From Streptomyces liliifuscus (lineage in GTDB: Bacteria > Actinomycetota > Actinomycetes > Streptomycetales > Streptomycetaceae): 64,000 nt of DNA. A program made the translations under genes and the position numbers. The DNA is taken from the NCBI RefSeq assembly GCF_016598615.1, contig NZ_CP066831.1, forward strand, positions 9,300,001-9,364,000, given 5' to 3'. The notes under the pieces were generated by a model, which was not told the origin of the DNA, made no database searches, and was given only the letters and a program-made list of their open reading frames with translations. Positions 8,952 to 17,691 of the stretch are shown here, piece by piece (within the stretch, counting starts at the first letter, position 1; every line of letters starts with the position of its first letter).

Positions 8952-9977
8952 TCAGCGAATCCCTGCCGCCGGACCTGCCGTGTCTATGGTCGCCTCCTCC
9001 AGGGGGAAGTGGCAGGCCGACCTGTGGTGGGCGGCTTCGGGCGTCGGCGTCGGGACTGATTCGGCGCAGATGTCGTCCGCTCGCCAGCAGCGGGTTCTGA
9101 ATCTGCAGCCGGAGGGCGGGTCGGCCGGTGACGGGATCTCGCCGGTGAGCAGGATGCGCTCCCTCTTCGGCCCGCCCCCGGTCGCCAGGGACGGGGCCGC
9201 CGACAACAGCGCCGCCGTATAGGGATGCCGCGGCTGCTCGAACAACTCCTCCGCCGGCCCCGTCTCCACGATCCTGCCGAGGTACATCACGGCGACCCGG
9301 TCGGCGACGTGCCGCACCACGGACAGGTCGTGCGAGATGAACACGTACGCCAGCCCCAGCTCGTCCCGCAGATCGCCCAGCAGATTGAGCACCTGCGCCT
9401 GTACCGACAGATCCAGCGCGGAGACGGGTTCGTCGCACACGATGACATCGGGCTCCAGCGCCAGGGCGCGGGCGATCCCTATCCGCTGTCGCTGCCCTCC
9501 GGAGAACTCCTGCGGGTATCGACGCGCGTCGGACGCGCGCAACCCGACCATCTCCAGCAGCTCACCCACGCGTGCCGCGCGCTTCGCGGCGGGCACGAGA
9601 TCGCGGTGCGTGAGCCACGGCTCGCTGATCAGATCCGCCGCGCACAGCCGGGGGTTGAGCGAGCCGAACGGGTCCTGGAAGACCATCTGCACCTTGCGGC
9701 GCCAGGCGAGCAGCTTCGCCCCCGACAACGAGAACGGGTCCACTCCGTCGAACCGTACGGTGCCCGCGTCGGGCCGCTCCAGCATCAGCAGCACCCTGGC
9801 CAGCGTGGTCTTGCCGCACCCGGACTCGCCGACCAGGCCGAGCGTCTCCCCGCGCGCCAGACGGAGATCGACCCCTTCGAGCGCGCGCAGCCTGGTGCTG
9901 CCCTTCGCGGTACGCGGAACCGCGAAGCTCTTCGTCAGGCCGGTGGCCTCCAGCAGTGTCGTCCCGGACTCAGGCAT
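8952..9977 (-). CDS. Oligopeptide/dipeptide ABC transporter ATP-binding protein (DppF-like)
   Basis: A 341-residue ATPase. Walker A is GESGCGKTT, the signature is FSGGQRQRIGIARALALEPD, Walker B is VIVCDEPVSALD, and the switch His is in FISHDLS. The C-terminal oligopeptide-transporter extension has the Cys-rich segment CRFRTRCWRADDIC, which in DppD/DppF proteins binds an iron-sulfur cluster. It overlaps the permease-ATPase fusion gene by 8 nt, so the two are coupled, and it is the last gene of the transporter operon. It would pair with the ATPase half of the fusion protein to power uptake. The substrate (peptide, nickel or other) cannot be read from the sequence. Confidence 0.9.
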   Translation of the reverse strand: MPESGTTLLEATGLTKSFAVPRTAKGSTRLRALEGVDLRLARGETLGLVGESGCGKTTLARVLLMLERPDAGTVRFDGVDPFSLSGAKLLAWRRKVQMVFQDPFGSLNPRLCAADLISEPWLTHRDLVPAAKRAARVGELLEMVGLRASDARRYPQEFSGGQRQRIGIARALALEPDVIVCDEPVSALDLSVQAQVLNLLGDLRDELGLAYVFISHDLSVVRHVADRVAVMYLGRIVETGPAEELFEQPRHPYTAALLSAAPSLATGGGPKRERILLTGEIPSPADPPSGCRFRTRCWRADDICAESVPTPTPEAAHHRSACHFPLEEATIDTAGPAAGIR

Positions 9978-12156
9978 CGGCCAGTTCCTTCCCGAAGTGG
10001 CAGGCGGCGGCGCGGTCGGTTCCCGTCGCGGCCAGCACCGGCAGCTGCGTGGCGCAGAGGTCGCGGGCCATGGGACACCGCAGACGGAAAGCGCAGCCGG
10101 AGGGTACGGAGCGGGGGTCGGGCGGGCTGCCGGGGATGGAGTTCAGCCGGGTGCCCTTGTGCTGCTCGGCCGGAACCGACTCCAACAGGCCCCGCGTGTA
10201 GGGGTGGTTGGGCTTGCCGAACACCTCGGCCACCGTCCCGGTCTCCACGACCGCACCCGCGTACATGACGGCGACCCGGTCCGCGTGCTCGGCGACCAGG
10301 CCGAGGTCGTGGGTGATGAGCACCAGAGCCATCCGCTGCTCGCTACGCAGTTCGCGCAGCAGGTCCATGATCTGGGCCTGCACGGTGACGTCGAGCGCCG
10401 TGGTGGGCTCGTCGGCGAGCAGGACCTTCGGCCGCAGCGCGACCGCCATCGCGATCAGCAGCCGCTGGCGCATGCCTCCGGAGAACTGATGCGGGTAGGC
10501 GCCCGCGCGGGAGCGCGCCTCCGGGATGCCGACGCGTTCCATCAGTTCGACGGCCTTCGCCCGCGCGGCGCGCCGGGAGATCCTCTCGTGGATACGGAAC
10601 GGCTCCGCGAGCTGCGCCCCCACCGTCTGGACGGGGTTGAGCGCGCTGAGCGCGTCCTGGAAGACGATGGCGAGGCCCGGGCCGGCAAGCCGACGCCTGG
10701 CCCGTGCGCCGAGTGCGAGCAGGTCCTCGCCCTCCAACAGGGCCTGTCCGCCCACGACTTCGGCGGCCGGATCGAGCAGACCGGCCACCGCGTGCGCCGT
10801 CATGCTCTTGCCGCACCCGGACTCGCCCAGCAGAGCCAGCGTCTCGCCCGAACGCACGGCGAAACTCACGCCGCGTACGACGGGGACGGGGCCGGCGGCG
10901 GTACGGATGTCGACCGACAGGTTCTCCACTGCCAGGGTGTCCACGGCCGGGGTGTCGGCCCTGGTCGAGGCACGGTCGCCGGGGGCCGCTACGGCTTTCG
11001 AAGTCGCCGGGGTGGGCTCGGCTGCTGCCTCGGGCGCGACCGGGGCGGGCTCGGTGTTCGCTTCCGACGGGGCCGGACCGGGCTCGGGCTCGGACCCCGC
11101 CACGACCGTGGCCGTCTCGGCCGCCGGAACCTGGCTGTTCCCCGTCCCCCCGGTCGCCGACCGGCGGAGCCGGCCGCGGCGCAGGCCGTGCCGCCACCGC
11201 TGGCCCGGGTCGGTCGCGAGACGGGCCCAGGCGGCGAGGACGGTCGCCGAGACGGTGGTGACGACGATGGCGAGTCCGGGGAAGACCGCGATCCACCACG
11301 AGCTCTGCAACTCCTGGCGCCCCTGAGCCACCATCAGACCCCAGCTCACGTCCGGCGGTTGGATGCCGATGCCGAGGAAGCTCAGCGACGACTCGGTCAG
11401 CATCACGAAGCAGAAGTCGAGCGCGGCGACGGTGAGCAGGGTGGGCAGCACCGTGGGAGCGATATGGCGTCGGATGCTCGCCCAGCTGCTGGTGCCGAAG
11501 GTGCGGGCCGCGTCCATGAACAGGCGGCTGCGCAGTTCCGCCGACTCGGCCCGCGCGGTGCGCAGGTACACGGGGATCCGGGCGACAGCGAGCACCAGCA
11601 CGATGCCGGAGGCGCTCGGCGAGAACACGTACAGCACGACCACGGCGAGCAGAAGGGACGGGAAGCTGAGGATCACGTCGGCGATCCGCAGGGACACGTT
11701 CTCGCGCCAACCGCCGTGGTAGCCCGCCCACATGCCCCAGACCGAGCCGACGACGAGTGAGCACAGCACGGCGGGCACGGCCACCGACAGGGTGGTGCCG
11801 GCTGCGGCTATCAGCCGCGCGGCGACCGGCCGTCCCAGGGAGTCGCTGCCGAGGAAGAAGGCCCAGCCGTGGTCAAGACTGAAGGGCGACCGCCCGGGAT
11901 CGCGCAGGTTCTGACGTGTCGCCAGATCCCCGATGAGCAGCGGACCCAGTACGGCGCACAGCGCGACGCCGAGCAGGATCAGGGCCGCGGCGCAGGCGAA
12001 CCGGTCCTGGAGGAGCAGGGCGAGCCACTTCCGCCGAGCCGTCACCACCTGGTCGCTTCCAGGCCCCGTGCCGCCGCCGTCCGCGTCCTTCGGGACGCCG
12101 CCGCTCTCGGTGCCGTCGCTCCGGCCGTTGTTCTGGCCGTTGTTCTTCTGGAGCAT
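9970..12156 (-). CDS. ABC transporter permease-ATPase fusion (DppC-DppD)
   Basis: A 728-residue protein joining two subunits that are usually separate. Residues 1-320 are a DppC-like permease with about six transmembrane helices; the EAA-type loop is near AARTFGTSSWASIRRHIAPT. A roughly 80-residue Ala/Pro/Glu-rich linker follows. Residues from about 405 form an ATPase: Walker A GESGCGKSMT, signature FSGGMRQRLLIAMAVAL, Walker B VLLADEPTTALD, and a C-terminal Cys-rich motif CAFRLRCPMARDLC. This fusion is known in actinomycete peptide/nickel transporters. The ATG at 12156 follows GGAAG; a GTG at 12174 that overlaps the stop of the DppB gene (GTGA) is a credible alternative adding six residues. 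The reading frame stays open far upstream, but that part is antisense to or out of frame with dppB and dppA. Confidence 0.88.
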   Translation of the reverse strand: MLQKNNGQNNGRSDGTESGGVPKDADGGGTGPGSDQVVTARRKWLALLLQDRFACAAALILLGVALCAVLGPLLIGDLATRQNLRDPGRSPFSLDHGWAFFLGSDSLGRPVAARLIAAAGTTLSVAVPAVLCSLVVGSVWGMWAGYHGGWRENVSLRIADVILSFPSLLLAVVVLYVFSPSASGIVLVLAVARIPVYLRTARAESAELRSRLFMDAARTFGTSSWASIRRHIAPTVLPTLLTVAALDFCFVMLTESSLSFLGIGIQPPDVSWGLMVAQGRQELQSSWWIAVFPGLAIVVTTVSATVLAAWARLATDPGQRWRHGLRRGRLRRSATGGTGNSQVPAAETATVVAGSEPEPGPAPSEANTEPAPVAPEAAAEPTPATSKAVAAPGDRASTRADTPAVDTLAVENLSVDIRTAAGPVPVVRGVSFAVRSGETLALLGESGCGKSMTAHAVAGLLDPAAEVVGGQALLEGEDLLALGARARRRLAGPGLAIVFQDALSALNPVQTVGAQLAEPFRIHERISRRAARAKAVELMERVGIPEARSRAGAYPHQFSGGMRQRLLIAMAVALRPKVLLADEPTTALDVTVQAQIMDLLRELRSEQRMALVLITHDLGLVAEHADRVAVMYAGAVVETGTVAEVFGKPNHPYTRGLLESVPAEQHKGTRLNSIPGSPPDPRSVPSGCAFRLRCPMARDLCATQLPVLAATGTDRAAACHFGKELADA

Positions 12157-12170
12157 GTCACTTCCTTGAC

Positions 12171-13097
12171 TCACGCCGCCGCCCGCTGCCGGACACGCGG
12201 GTCGAGGACCGCGTGGCAGATGTCCACGAGGATGTTGAGCGCGAAGATCACCAGAGCGGTCAGCAGCACGGCGGCCTGCAACACCGCGAAGTCGCGCTGG
12301 AGAACCGAGTCGATCATGAGCTTGCCGATGCCGGGCCAGCCGAAGATGGTCTCGACGACGACAGCGCCGTTGACCAGTCCGACGGCGAGGTCGCCCGCGA
12401 CGGTGAGCGCGGGTGCGGCCGCGTTGCGCAGGGCGTGCCCGAAGACCACCCGCACTTCGTGCGCACCCTTGCTGCGCGCCACTTTGACGTACGGGGCGGA
12501 GAGCGCGGAGACCATGGCGCCGCGCACCACCTGGACCAGCACCCCGAAGGGGCGGATGAGCAGCGTGGCGACGGGCAGGACCCAGGCCGCGGCGCCGCTG
12601 GTGCCGGAGGTCGGCAGCCAGCCGAGTGTCACCGCGAAGACCAGCACGCCCATGATGGCGAACCAGAAGTCGGGCACGCTCGCGGCCGTCGAGGACAGGA
12701 AGCTCGCGATCCGGTCGGTCGCCGAGTTGGGCCGGTAGGCCGCCAGGCTGCCGATCACCACGGCACCCACGATGGCGAGCAGCATCGTCCACCCGGCCAG
12801 CTGGAGGGTGGCGGGGAAGGCCCGCAGGACCGACTCGCTCGCCGACTGGGCGGTGCGCAGCGACTCGCCGAAGTCGAGGTGGGCGACCTGGACCAGATAG
12901 TCGCCGAACTGGTTGACCAACGGCTGGTCGAAGCCGTTGCGGGCGGAGAACTCGGCCCTCATCTCCGGTGTCGCGCTGAGCGGGAGGTACAGATTGGCGG
13001 GGTCTCCGGTGAGTCGGGCCAGGAAGAACACTCCCAGGACCACGACCAGCAGGGGAATGACACTGGAGACCGCGCGGCGACGCAGCATCGTGAACAT
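12171..13097 (-). CDS. ABC transporter permease (DppB-like)
   Basis: A 308-residue permease with six predicted membrane helices. The family hallmarks are the N-terminal helix and LARLTGDPAN, GESLRTAQSASESVLRAFPA, and the cytoplasmic loop VKVARSKGAHEVRVVFGHAL. It ends in DICHAVLDPRVR as DppB proteins do. It begins 3 nt after the binding-protein gene stops and its own stop overlaps a possible GTG of the following fusion gene, so the four transporter genes form one tight operon. Confidence 0.9.
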   Translation of the reverse strand: MFTMLRRRAVSSVIPLLVVVLGVFFLARLTGDPANLYLPLSATPEMRAEFSARNGFDQPLVNQFGDYLVQVAHLDFGESLRTAQSASESVLRAFPATLQLAGWTMLLAIVGAVVIGSLAAYRPNSATDRIASFLSSTAASVPDFWFAIMGVLVFAVTLGWLPTSGTSGAAAWVLPVATLLIRPFGVLVQVVRGAMVSALSAPYVKVARSKGAHEVRVVFGHALRNAAAPALTVAGDLAVGLVNGAVVVETIFGWPGIGKLMIDSVLQRDFAVLQAAVLLTALVIFALNILVDICHAVLDPRVRQRAAA

Positions 13098-13100
13098 CGG

Positions 13101-14684
13101 TCAGCTCCTTCCTCGGTCCGCGCGGCGCATGTCGGAGAGCCGCATTTCGTCGTTGGTCGCCGAGTCCGGCCGGTAGCGGACGTGCGAGGAGAGAGCGAGG
13201 ATGCCGGTCATGTTGGCCATCACGGCATCCCGTACGACCTCGTCGTTCTGGTGGGCGAACGCGTCCGCGAAGGCCTGCTGCCGCTTGTCGCCCGACGCGA
13301 GCTCCGCCTGCTTCGTCAGCGCGTCGAGTCCGGGGGTGCCGTAGCTGCTCTGGGCACCCTTGCTGCCGTAGATCTGTCCCATCGTGAACGCGGCGTCTCC
13401 CGCCTGGTTGCCGTGCTGTGCCTGGAGGAGGGTGGGGCCGATGCCCTTGGGGAAGGGACGCAGGAGGTACTCCAGCCAGGCGTTGACGTCCAGCATCTTG
13501 ATCTTGACCTTCAGTCCCGCCTTGAGCAGTCCGTCCTGCACGACCTCCATCGCCTCGGCGGCCTTCGGGTAGATGCCGGTGCGGCCGATGATCGTGATGG
13601 TGGTGTCGGTCGGCACTCCGTCGGCACGGGCCTCGGCCACCAGCCGCTTCGCGCGCTTCGGGTCGTACGGCCACGGCTTGACGCGCGGGTTGTACCCGGT
13701 GACGCCCTTCGACACGAGCTGGCCGCTCGGCCGGCCGGAGAAGACCGCCGTGACCAGACCCTCCCTGTCGATGGCGTAGTTGACGGCCCGTCGGATCCGG
13801 ACGTCGTCGAGAGGCGCCTTGGTCGCGTCCATCCGCACATACGAGACCTCGTTGGTGGTGAACTCGACCGCACGGTCGCCCGCCCCGTCCTCGGGCGCGA
13901 GTCCGATCGCCACATCCGCCTCGTTGTTGGTGACCATGGCCGCGCGTACGCTGCCCTCCGCGCGCCAGACGTACTTGGCGGCGGCGTAGTCGGGGGTCTC
14001 GCCCCAGTAGCCGGAGAAGCGCTTCAGGCGCAGGAAGCGGCCCTGACTCCACTCGTCGATCCGGTACGGACCGGTGCCGACCGGCTCACGCACCCTGGAA
14101 TCGGGGTCCGTGCTCGTCGGCACGATCTCGACGAAGGACAGCCGCAGCGGGAGGATCGGGTCCGGCTCGGCCGTGGTGACCTCAAGTGTGGTGTCGTCGA
14201 CCGCCTTTGCGGTGATCTTGCTGTCGGTGAAGATGTATCCGTCGACGTTGCAGTCGATGTCCGAGTCCGTGGCGCGCTCGATGGAGAAGGCGGCGGCCTC
14301 GGCCGTGAACGGCGAGTCGTCATGGAACCTGACCCCCTTGCGCAGGGTGAAGGTCCATGAAGTGGGCGACTCGCGCGTCCACTTGGTGGCCAGCGCCTGT
14401 TCCAGACGTCCGGTGGACGGGTCCCGCTCGGTCAGCGCCTCCGTGATGTTGGCGCGCGTCACCCGGCCCGTCGCGGTGAGCGAGGCATCACAGGGCTCAA
14501 GCGTCGGCGGCTCCTCGGGCAGTACGACGCGCAGGGTGCCGGGACCTTCACCGATGGGGTCCGCGCCGGCCACCGAGCATCCTGAGGCGGCGAGCAGTAC
14601 GGCAACGGACGCGAGCGCGCCCGCCGTTCGCCCCCGGCGGATGCGGGTGGCCGAACGAGTGCCTACTGAGCCTGGGTCGGTCAC
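13101..14684 (-). CDS. Peptide/nickel-type solute-binding lipoprotein (family 5)
   Basis: A 527-residue lipoprotein that captures substrate for the downstream transporter. The lipobox LAASGC places the lipidated Cys at residue 36. Family 5 features are TLRVVLPEEPPTLEPCDAS near the mature N-terminus, WTFTLRKGVRFHDDSPFTAE, the GTGPYRI turn and VNYAIDREGLV. The GTG at 14684 is preceded by GGAGG four bases upstream, which decides the start over an in-frame ATG 25 codons further up. First gene of the four-gene transporter operon. Confidence 0.9.
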   Translation of the reverse strand: MTDPGSVGTRSATRIRRGRTAGALASVAVLLAASGCSVAGADPIGEGPGTLRVVLPEEPPTLEPCDASLTATGRVTRANITEALTERDPSTGRLEQALATKWTRESPTSWTFTLRKGVRFHDDSPFTAEAAAFSIERATDSDIDCNVDGYIFTDSKITAKAVDDTTLEVTTAEPDPILPLRLSFVEIVPTSTDPDSRVREPVGTGPYRIDEWSQGRFLRLKRFSGYWGETPDYAAAKYVWRAEGSVRAAMVTNNEADVAIGLAPEDGAGDRAVEFTTNEVSYVRMDATKAPLDDVRIRRAVNYAIDREGLVTAVFSGRPSGQLVSKGVTGYNPRVKPWPYDPKRAKRLVAEARADGVPTDTTITIIGRTGIYPKAAEAMEVVQDGLLKAGLKVKIKMLDVNAWLEYLLRPFPKGIGPTLLQAQHGNQAGDAAFTMGQIYGSKGAQSSYGTPGLDALTKQAELASGDKRQQAFADAFAHQNDEVVRDAVMANMTGILALSSHVRYRPDSATNDEMRLSDMRRADRGRS

Positions 14685-14718
14685 TGTTCCTCCGCGCTGC
14701 TCTACGACCACGAACTTT

Positions 14719-14753
14719 GTCCACATGGAAAAACTGGGTTTAGATATGTGGAC
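14719..14753. promoter_or_regulatory. 8+8 inverted repeat upstream of the peptide transporter operon
   Basis: GTCCACAT at 14719-14726 and ATGTGGAC at 14746-14753 form a perfect inverted repeat with a 19-base A/T-rich spacer, starting 35 bases upstream of the binding-protein gene. A second repeat, TCAAGGG-N12-CCCTTGA, follows at 14785-14810. Their position suggests operator sites in the divergent promoter region 14685-14981; the regulator is unknown. Confidence 0.4.
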
Positions 14754-14981
14754 GCTCATTATTGAGCCGGTGGCGTCGAAGGCGTCAAGGGGTGTGCAGC
14801 AAGCCCTTGATATCCGCAGGGTGGCGCACTCGGGGAGTCTTCGTATGTGAACGGTTGTGTGGTGGGGGGTGGGTGAGGCGGGGGTGAGTGAGCCAGGTCA
14901 CATGGTGGAGTCGATCAGATCGGCCGAGGCCTCCGGTCATACAGCCGACACCATCCGCATCCCCTGTGAGGAGAGCCGGCC

Positions 14982-15614
14982 ATGGACCGTGATCGGGTTC
15001 TTTCCTGGACGAAGGCCGAACGGCTCGGCCTCGCCGACTTTCTCGACGATCTGGAAGGCGCCGACTGGGAATCACCATCGCTCTGCACCGGCTGGACCGT
15101 GCACGACGTGGTGGCCCACCTGACACTGTCGACACGCACCACGCTGCGCGCCATGGTCAAGGGAATGGTCGGGGCGCGCGGCGACTGGGAGCGGATGGAG
15201 TTCGACGCGGCGCGGCGGCGGGCCGCCGACTTCGGCCCCTCGGAGCTCATCGCGCAGTTCCGTGAGACGGCGGGCTCGACGCGCCGCGCGCCCCTGTCCG
15301 CGCCGTTGGATCCACTGGTCGACGTCGTGGTCCACGGCCAGGACATCGCGCGACCTCTGGGGCGTGTGCGCCCCACTCCCGAACAGCAGACGATCGCGGC
15401 ACTGGAACACGTCCTGGCCAGCCCGTTCTACGGCGCCCGCAAACGCCTGCGGGGCGTACGGCTGGTGGCCACCGACGTGGACTGGTCGAGGGGCGAGGGC
15501 CAGGACGAGGCCCGGGGCCCGGCAGGCGACCTGCTCCTCCTGGCGACGGGCCGAGCCGCGGGACTGGCAGGTGTGTCCGGCCCGGCGGCGGAACGGCTCG
15601 CGACCTTGCTGTAG
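14982..15614 (+). CDS. DinB/mycothiol-dependent maleylpyruvate isomerase-type protein (TIGR03083 family)
   Basis: A 210-residue protein. The N-terminal helix bundle begins with the conserved pattern LSWTKAERLGLADFLDDL and the metal-ligand segment CTGWTVHDVVAHLT; a further ligand candidate is in VVVHGQDIARPLG near residue 115. This is the MDMPI_N/DinB fold used by many mycothiol-dependent enzymes in actinomycetes. The reaction and substrate are unknown. The ATG has GGAGAG eight bases upstream. It is a single gene, divergent from the peptide transporter and followed by a terminator shared with the convergent NLP gene. Confidence 0.75.
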   Translation: MDRDRVLSWTKAERLGLADFLDDLEGADWESPSLCTGWTVHDVVAHLTLSTRTTLRAMVKGMVGARGDWERMEFDAARRRAADFGPSELIAQFRETAGSTRRAPLSAPLDPLVDVVVHGQDIARPLGRVRPTPEQQTIAALEHVLASPFYGARKRLRGVRLVATDVDWSRGEGQDEARGPAGDLLLLATGRAAGLAGVSGPAAERLATLL

Positions 15615-15619
15615 AGGAG

Positions 15620-15649
15620 GGCCCCCGCGGGCAGGAGCCTGCGGGGGCC
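15620..15649. terminator. Hairpin terminator between convergent genes
   Basis: GGCCCCCGC at 15620-15628 pairs with GCGGGGGCC at 15641-15649, followed by TTTC on the plus strand. It lies between the DinB-type gene (ends 15614) and the NLP gene (ends 15702), so it can serve both directions. Confidence 0.7.
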
Positions 15650-15701
15650 TTTCGGTGGACGTCGCCGAACCCGGAGGACCGGGTGTCGGGCGTACGGAGT
15701 G

Positions 15702-16469
15702 TCAGGCGTACGGGTCGAAGGGGATTCCGGCCGGGCTCGTGTAGTCGAGGGCCCACTGGAAGTCGCCGTCGTCGATCTTGAAGGTGGCCGAGCCGAAGTT
15801 GGCGCCGCTCAGCTTGTCGCGGTAGCCGGCCGGATAGCCGTCCCAGCCGACGAGCCGCGGGTAGAACCAGTTGCCCGTGGCGTTCTCCGCCGGCTCGTCG
15901 TTGCTGTTGGCGAAACGGAAGCAGTGACTCGAGACGCCGTCCTTGTGGTACACGATCTTCGGGTGGGTGCCGTCGAAGCGGATCTGCGACCGTGCGAGCG
16001 TCTGGTAGCTGTTGTGCTGGGACACCGACACGTACTGGACCTCGTTGTTGTTGATCCACACGATGACGTGTTCCCAGTCGTGGGTGTGCCCGATGGCCGC
16101 CGGGCCGAGGGTCACCTGGTCCTTCTCGAAGTAGCTGGCGTACATGACCGCGCACCAGCCGTTGTTGCACTTCTCGCGCGAGTAGGTGTTGGCGTTGTTC
16201 AGCTGGGCGGGGTCGTGGCACTTGCCGTTGACGTCGCCGCCCAGTTTCAGGCCGGGGTTGATGGTGCCGTCGGCGCCGATGGCGGCGGTGGCGTAGCAGC
16301 CGTCACCGTCGTAGTCGTAGGCGGGGGAGTAGGTCTGCTCCAGACCGTTCGCGTTCTGCGGCAGCAGGGTCAGGACGTTCGCGTGGGCGGTCGCCGGGAT
16401 CGCGACGACGAGCGTCATCGCGCCGAGTGTGCCGAGAACGGCGTTGGCGAGGGATCTCAACTTGCGCAT
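15702..16469 (-). CDS. Secreted NPP1/NLP-family (Nep1-like) protein
   Basis: A 255-residue secreted protein. A signal peptide ends near ATAHA (about residue 30). The body matches necrosis- and ethylene-inducing peptide 1-like proteins: YDGDGCYATAAIGADG, MYASYFEKDQ, and the central heptapeptide region as GHTHDWE, where the family consensus is GHRHDWE. The acidic and His residues of the metal site are kept while Arg is replaced by Thr. Five Cys in the mature part suggest disulfides. NLPs of plant pathogens disrupt eudicot membranes; many bacterial members have no shown toxicity. RBS AAGGAG precedes the ATG. It follows the GH19 chitinase gene after 26 bases and may be co-transcribed with it. Confidence 0.86.
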   Translation of the reverse strand: MRKLRSLANAVLGTLGAMTLVVAIPATAHANVLTLLPQNANGLEQTYSPAYDYDGDGCYATAAIGADGTINPGLKLGGDVNGKCHDPAQLNNANTYSREKCNNGWCAVMYASYFEKDQVTLGPAAIGHTHDWEHVIVWINNNEVQYVSVSQHNSYQTLARSQIRFDGTHPKIVYHKDGVSSHCFRFANSNDEPAENATGNWFYPRLVGWDGYPAGYRDKLSGANFGSATFKIDDGDFQWALDYTSPAGIPFDPYA

Positions 16470-16495
16470 GGTGACTCCTTGTCGAGCGGCCGGCG

Positions 16496-17611
16496 TCAGC
16501 AGTACAGATTGCTGCCCGGCGAGACGCCGAGGATCGAGGTGAAGCGGTTGTAGGCGTCCACGCGGCTCTGCACCTGCGCCGGGTTCTTGCCGTCGCACTC
16601 CAGGGAGCCGTTGATGGAGCGGATCGTCTGGCCGAAACCGGCCTGGTTGACCATGGCGTTGTGCGGGGTCATGGTGCCGGGGCCGTTCTGGGTGTTCCAG
16701 TACCAGAGGCCGGTCTTCCAGGCCACGGCGGCGTCGTTCTGCACCAGCCAGGGGTTGTTGAGGAGGTCGATGCCCAGCGCGTCGCCCGCGGCCTTGTAGT
16801 TGAAGTTCCAGCTGAGTTGGATCGGTCCGCGGCCGTAGTACGCGGCCTGGCCTGCCGGGCAGCCGTAGGGCTGGCCCCAGTCGCAGTAGTGGGGGTAGTT
16901 GGCGGTGTTCTGCTCGACGATATGGACCAGTCCGCCGGTCTCGTGATTGACGTTGGCGAGGAAGGCCGCGGCCTCCTGCTTCTTCACCGTGTCGCTGCCG
17001 GTCTTGGCGAAGCCGGGGTAGGCGCTCAGCGCGGCGGTCAGGCCGCTGTACGTGTAGAACGAATTCCGGCCCGGGAACATCTGGTTGAACTGGCCCTCGG
17101 TGACGACGAATCCGGACGGGTTGCCGCCGCCACCGCTCGCGGGCGCGTTCCACTTCTGGTTCGCGCCGCCCGAGCAGGTCCAGATCTGCAGCCGGGTGCC
17201 GTTGGCGCTGTTGTTGCCGGTGACGTCCAGGCACTTGTTCGCGGCCGGGTTGACGATGTCCCTCGCGCCGCTGACCACCCACTGCTGGTTGGAGCTGCCG
17301 GCACAGTCCCACAACTGGACCGTCGCGCCGTCCGCCGTGCTGCGGTCGACGACGTCCAGACACTTGCCGAGCGCACGCAGGGTGCCGTCACCCGGGTTGG
17401 ACCAGATCTGGGCGCCTGTCCCGTTGCAGTCGTACAGCTGCACGGCGGTGCCGTTGGCGCTGCTGGCGCCCGCGACGTCGACGCACTTGCCTGCGAGCCC
17501 GGTGATCGAGCCGTCGGCGGCCTGGGCGGGCGTCACGGTGAGCAGGGCGGTGAGTATCGCGGACAGCGCGGCGAAGACTGCGGACCGGCCGAGGAAGCGG
17601 GGTCTGTGCAT
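16496..17611 (-). CDS. Secreted GH19 chitinase with N-terminal ricin-type lectin domain
   Basis: A 371-residue endochitinase. A signal peptide ends at TPAQA. A CBM13/ricin B trefoil covers about residues 33-155, with three repeats ending in QIW, QQW and QKW. A Gly/Ser linker leads to the GH19 domain: VVTEGQFNQMFP, the catalytic Glu region ANVNHETGG, and YYGRGPIQLSWNFNY. It would cleave chitin outside the cell. The ATG at 17611 has GGAG upstream and starts the signal peptide directly; an in-frame start 17 codons upstream adds a Pro/His stretch without a ribosome site. It sits in a row of four secreted-protein genes on the minus strand. Confidence 0.93.
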   Translation of the reverse strand: MHRPRFLGRSAVFAALSAILTALLTVTPAQAADGSITGLAGKCVDVAGASSANGTAVQLYDCNGTGAQIWSNPGDGTLRALGKCLDVVDRSTADGATVQLWDCAGSSNQQWVVSGARDIVNPAANKCLDVTGNNSANGTRLQIWTCSGGANQKWNAPASGGGGNPSGFVVTEGQFNQMFPGRNSFYTYSGLTAALSAYPGFAKTGSDTVKKQEAAAFLANVNHETGGLVHIVEQNTANYPHYCDWGQPYGCPAGQAAYYGRGPIQLSWNFNYKAAGDALGIDLLNNPWLVQNDAAVAWKTGLWYWNTQNGPGTMTPHNAMVNQAGFGQTIRSINGSLECDGKNPAQVQSRVDAYNRFTSILGVSPGSNLYC

Positions 17612-17643
17612 GTTGAGGACGCTCCTTGGGTGTAGGGGGTGGA

Positions 17644-17674
17644 ACGGCCGTCCCCTGAGCACGGGGACGGCCGT
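17644..17674. terminator. 12-bp perfect hairpin after the beta-helix protein gene
   Basis: ACGGCCGTCCCC (17644-17655) pairs perfectly with GGGGACGGCCGT (17663-17674) around a 7-base loop. It lies 18 bases past the stop of the beta-helix gene (minus strand) and before the GH19 gene, so it probably separates their transcripts. There is no T-run, which is common for Streptomyces terminators. Confidence 0.65.
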
Positions 17675-17691
17675 CGGCGGAGCTGGTGTGC

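Noticed and set aside
9970..14052. A single 1360-residue protein covering the whole transporter region.
   Set aside because: Only the part from 12156 (or 12174) downstream encodes recognisable permease and ATPase. The upstream part overlaps the dppB- and dppA-like genes in another frame and has non-coding composition.
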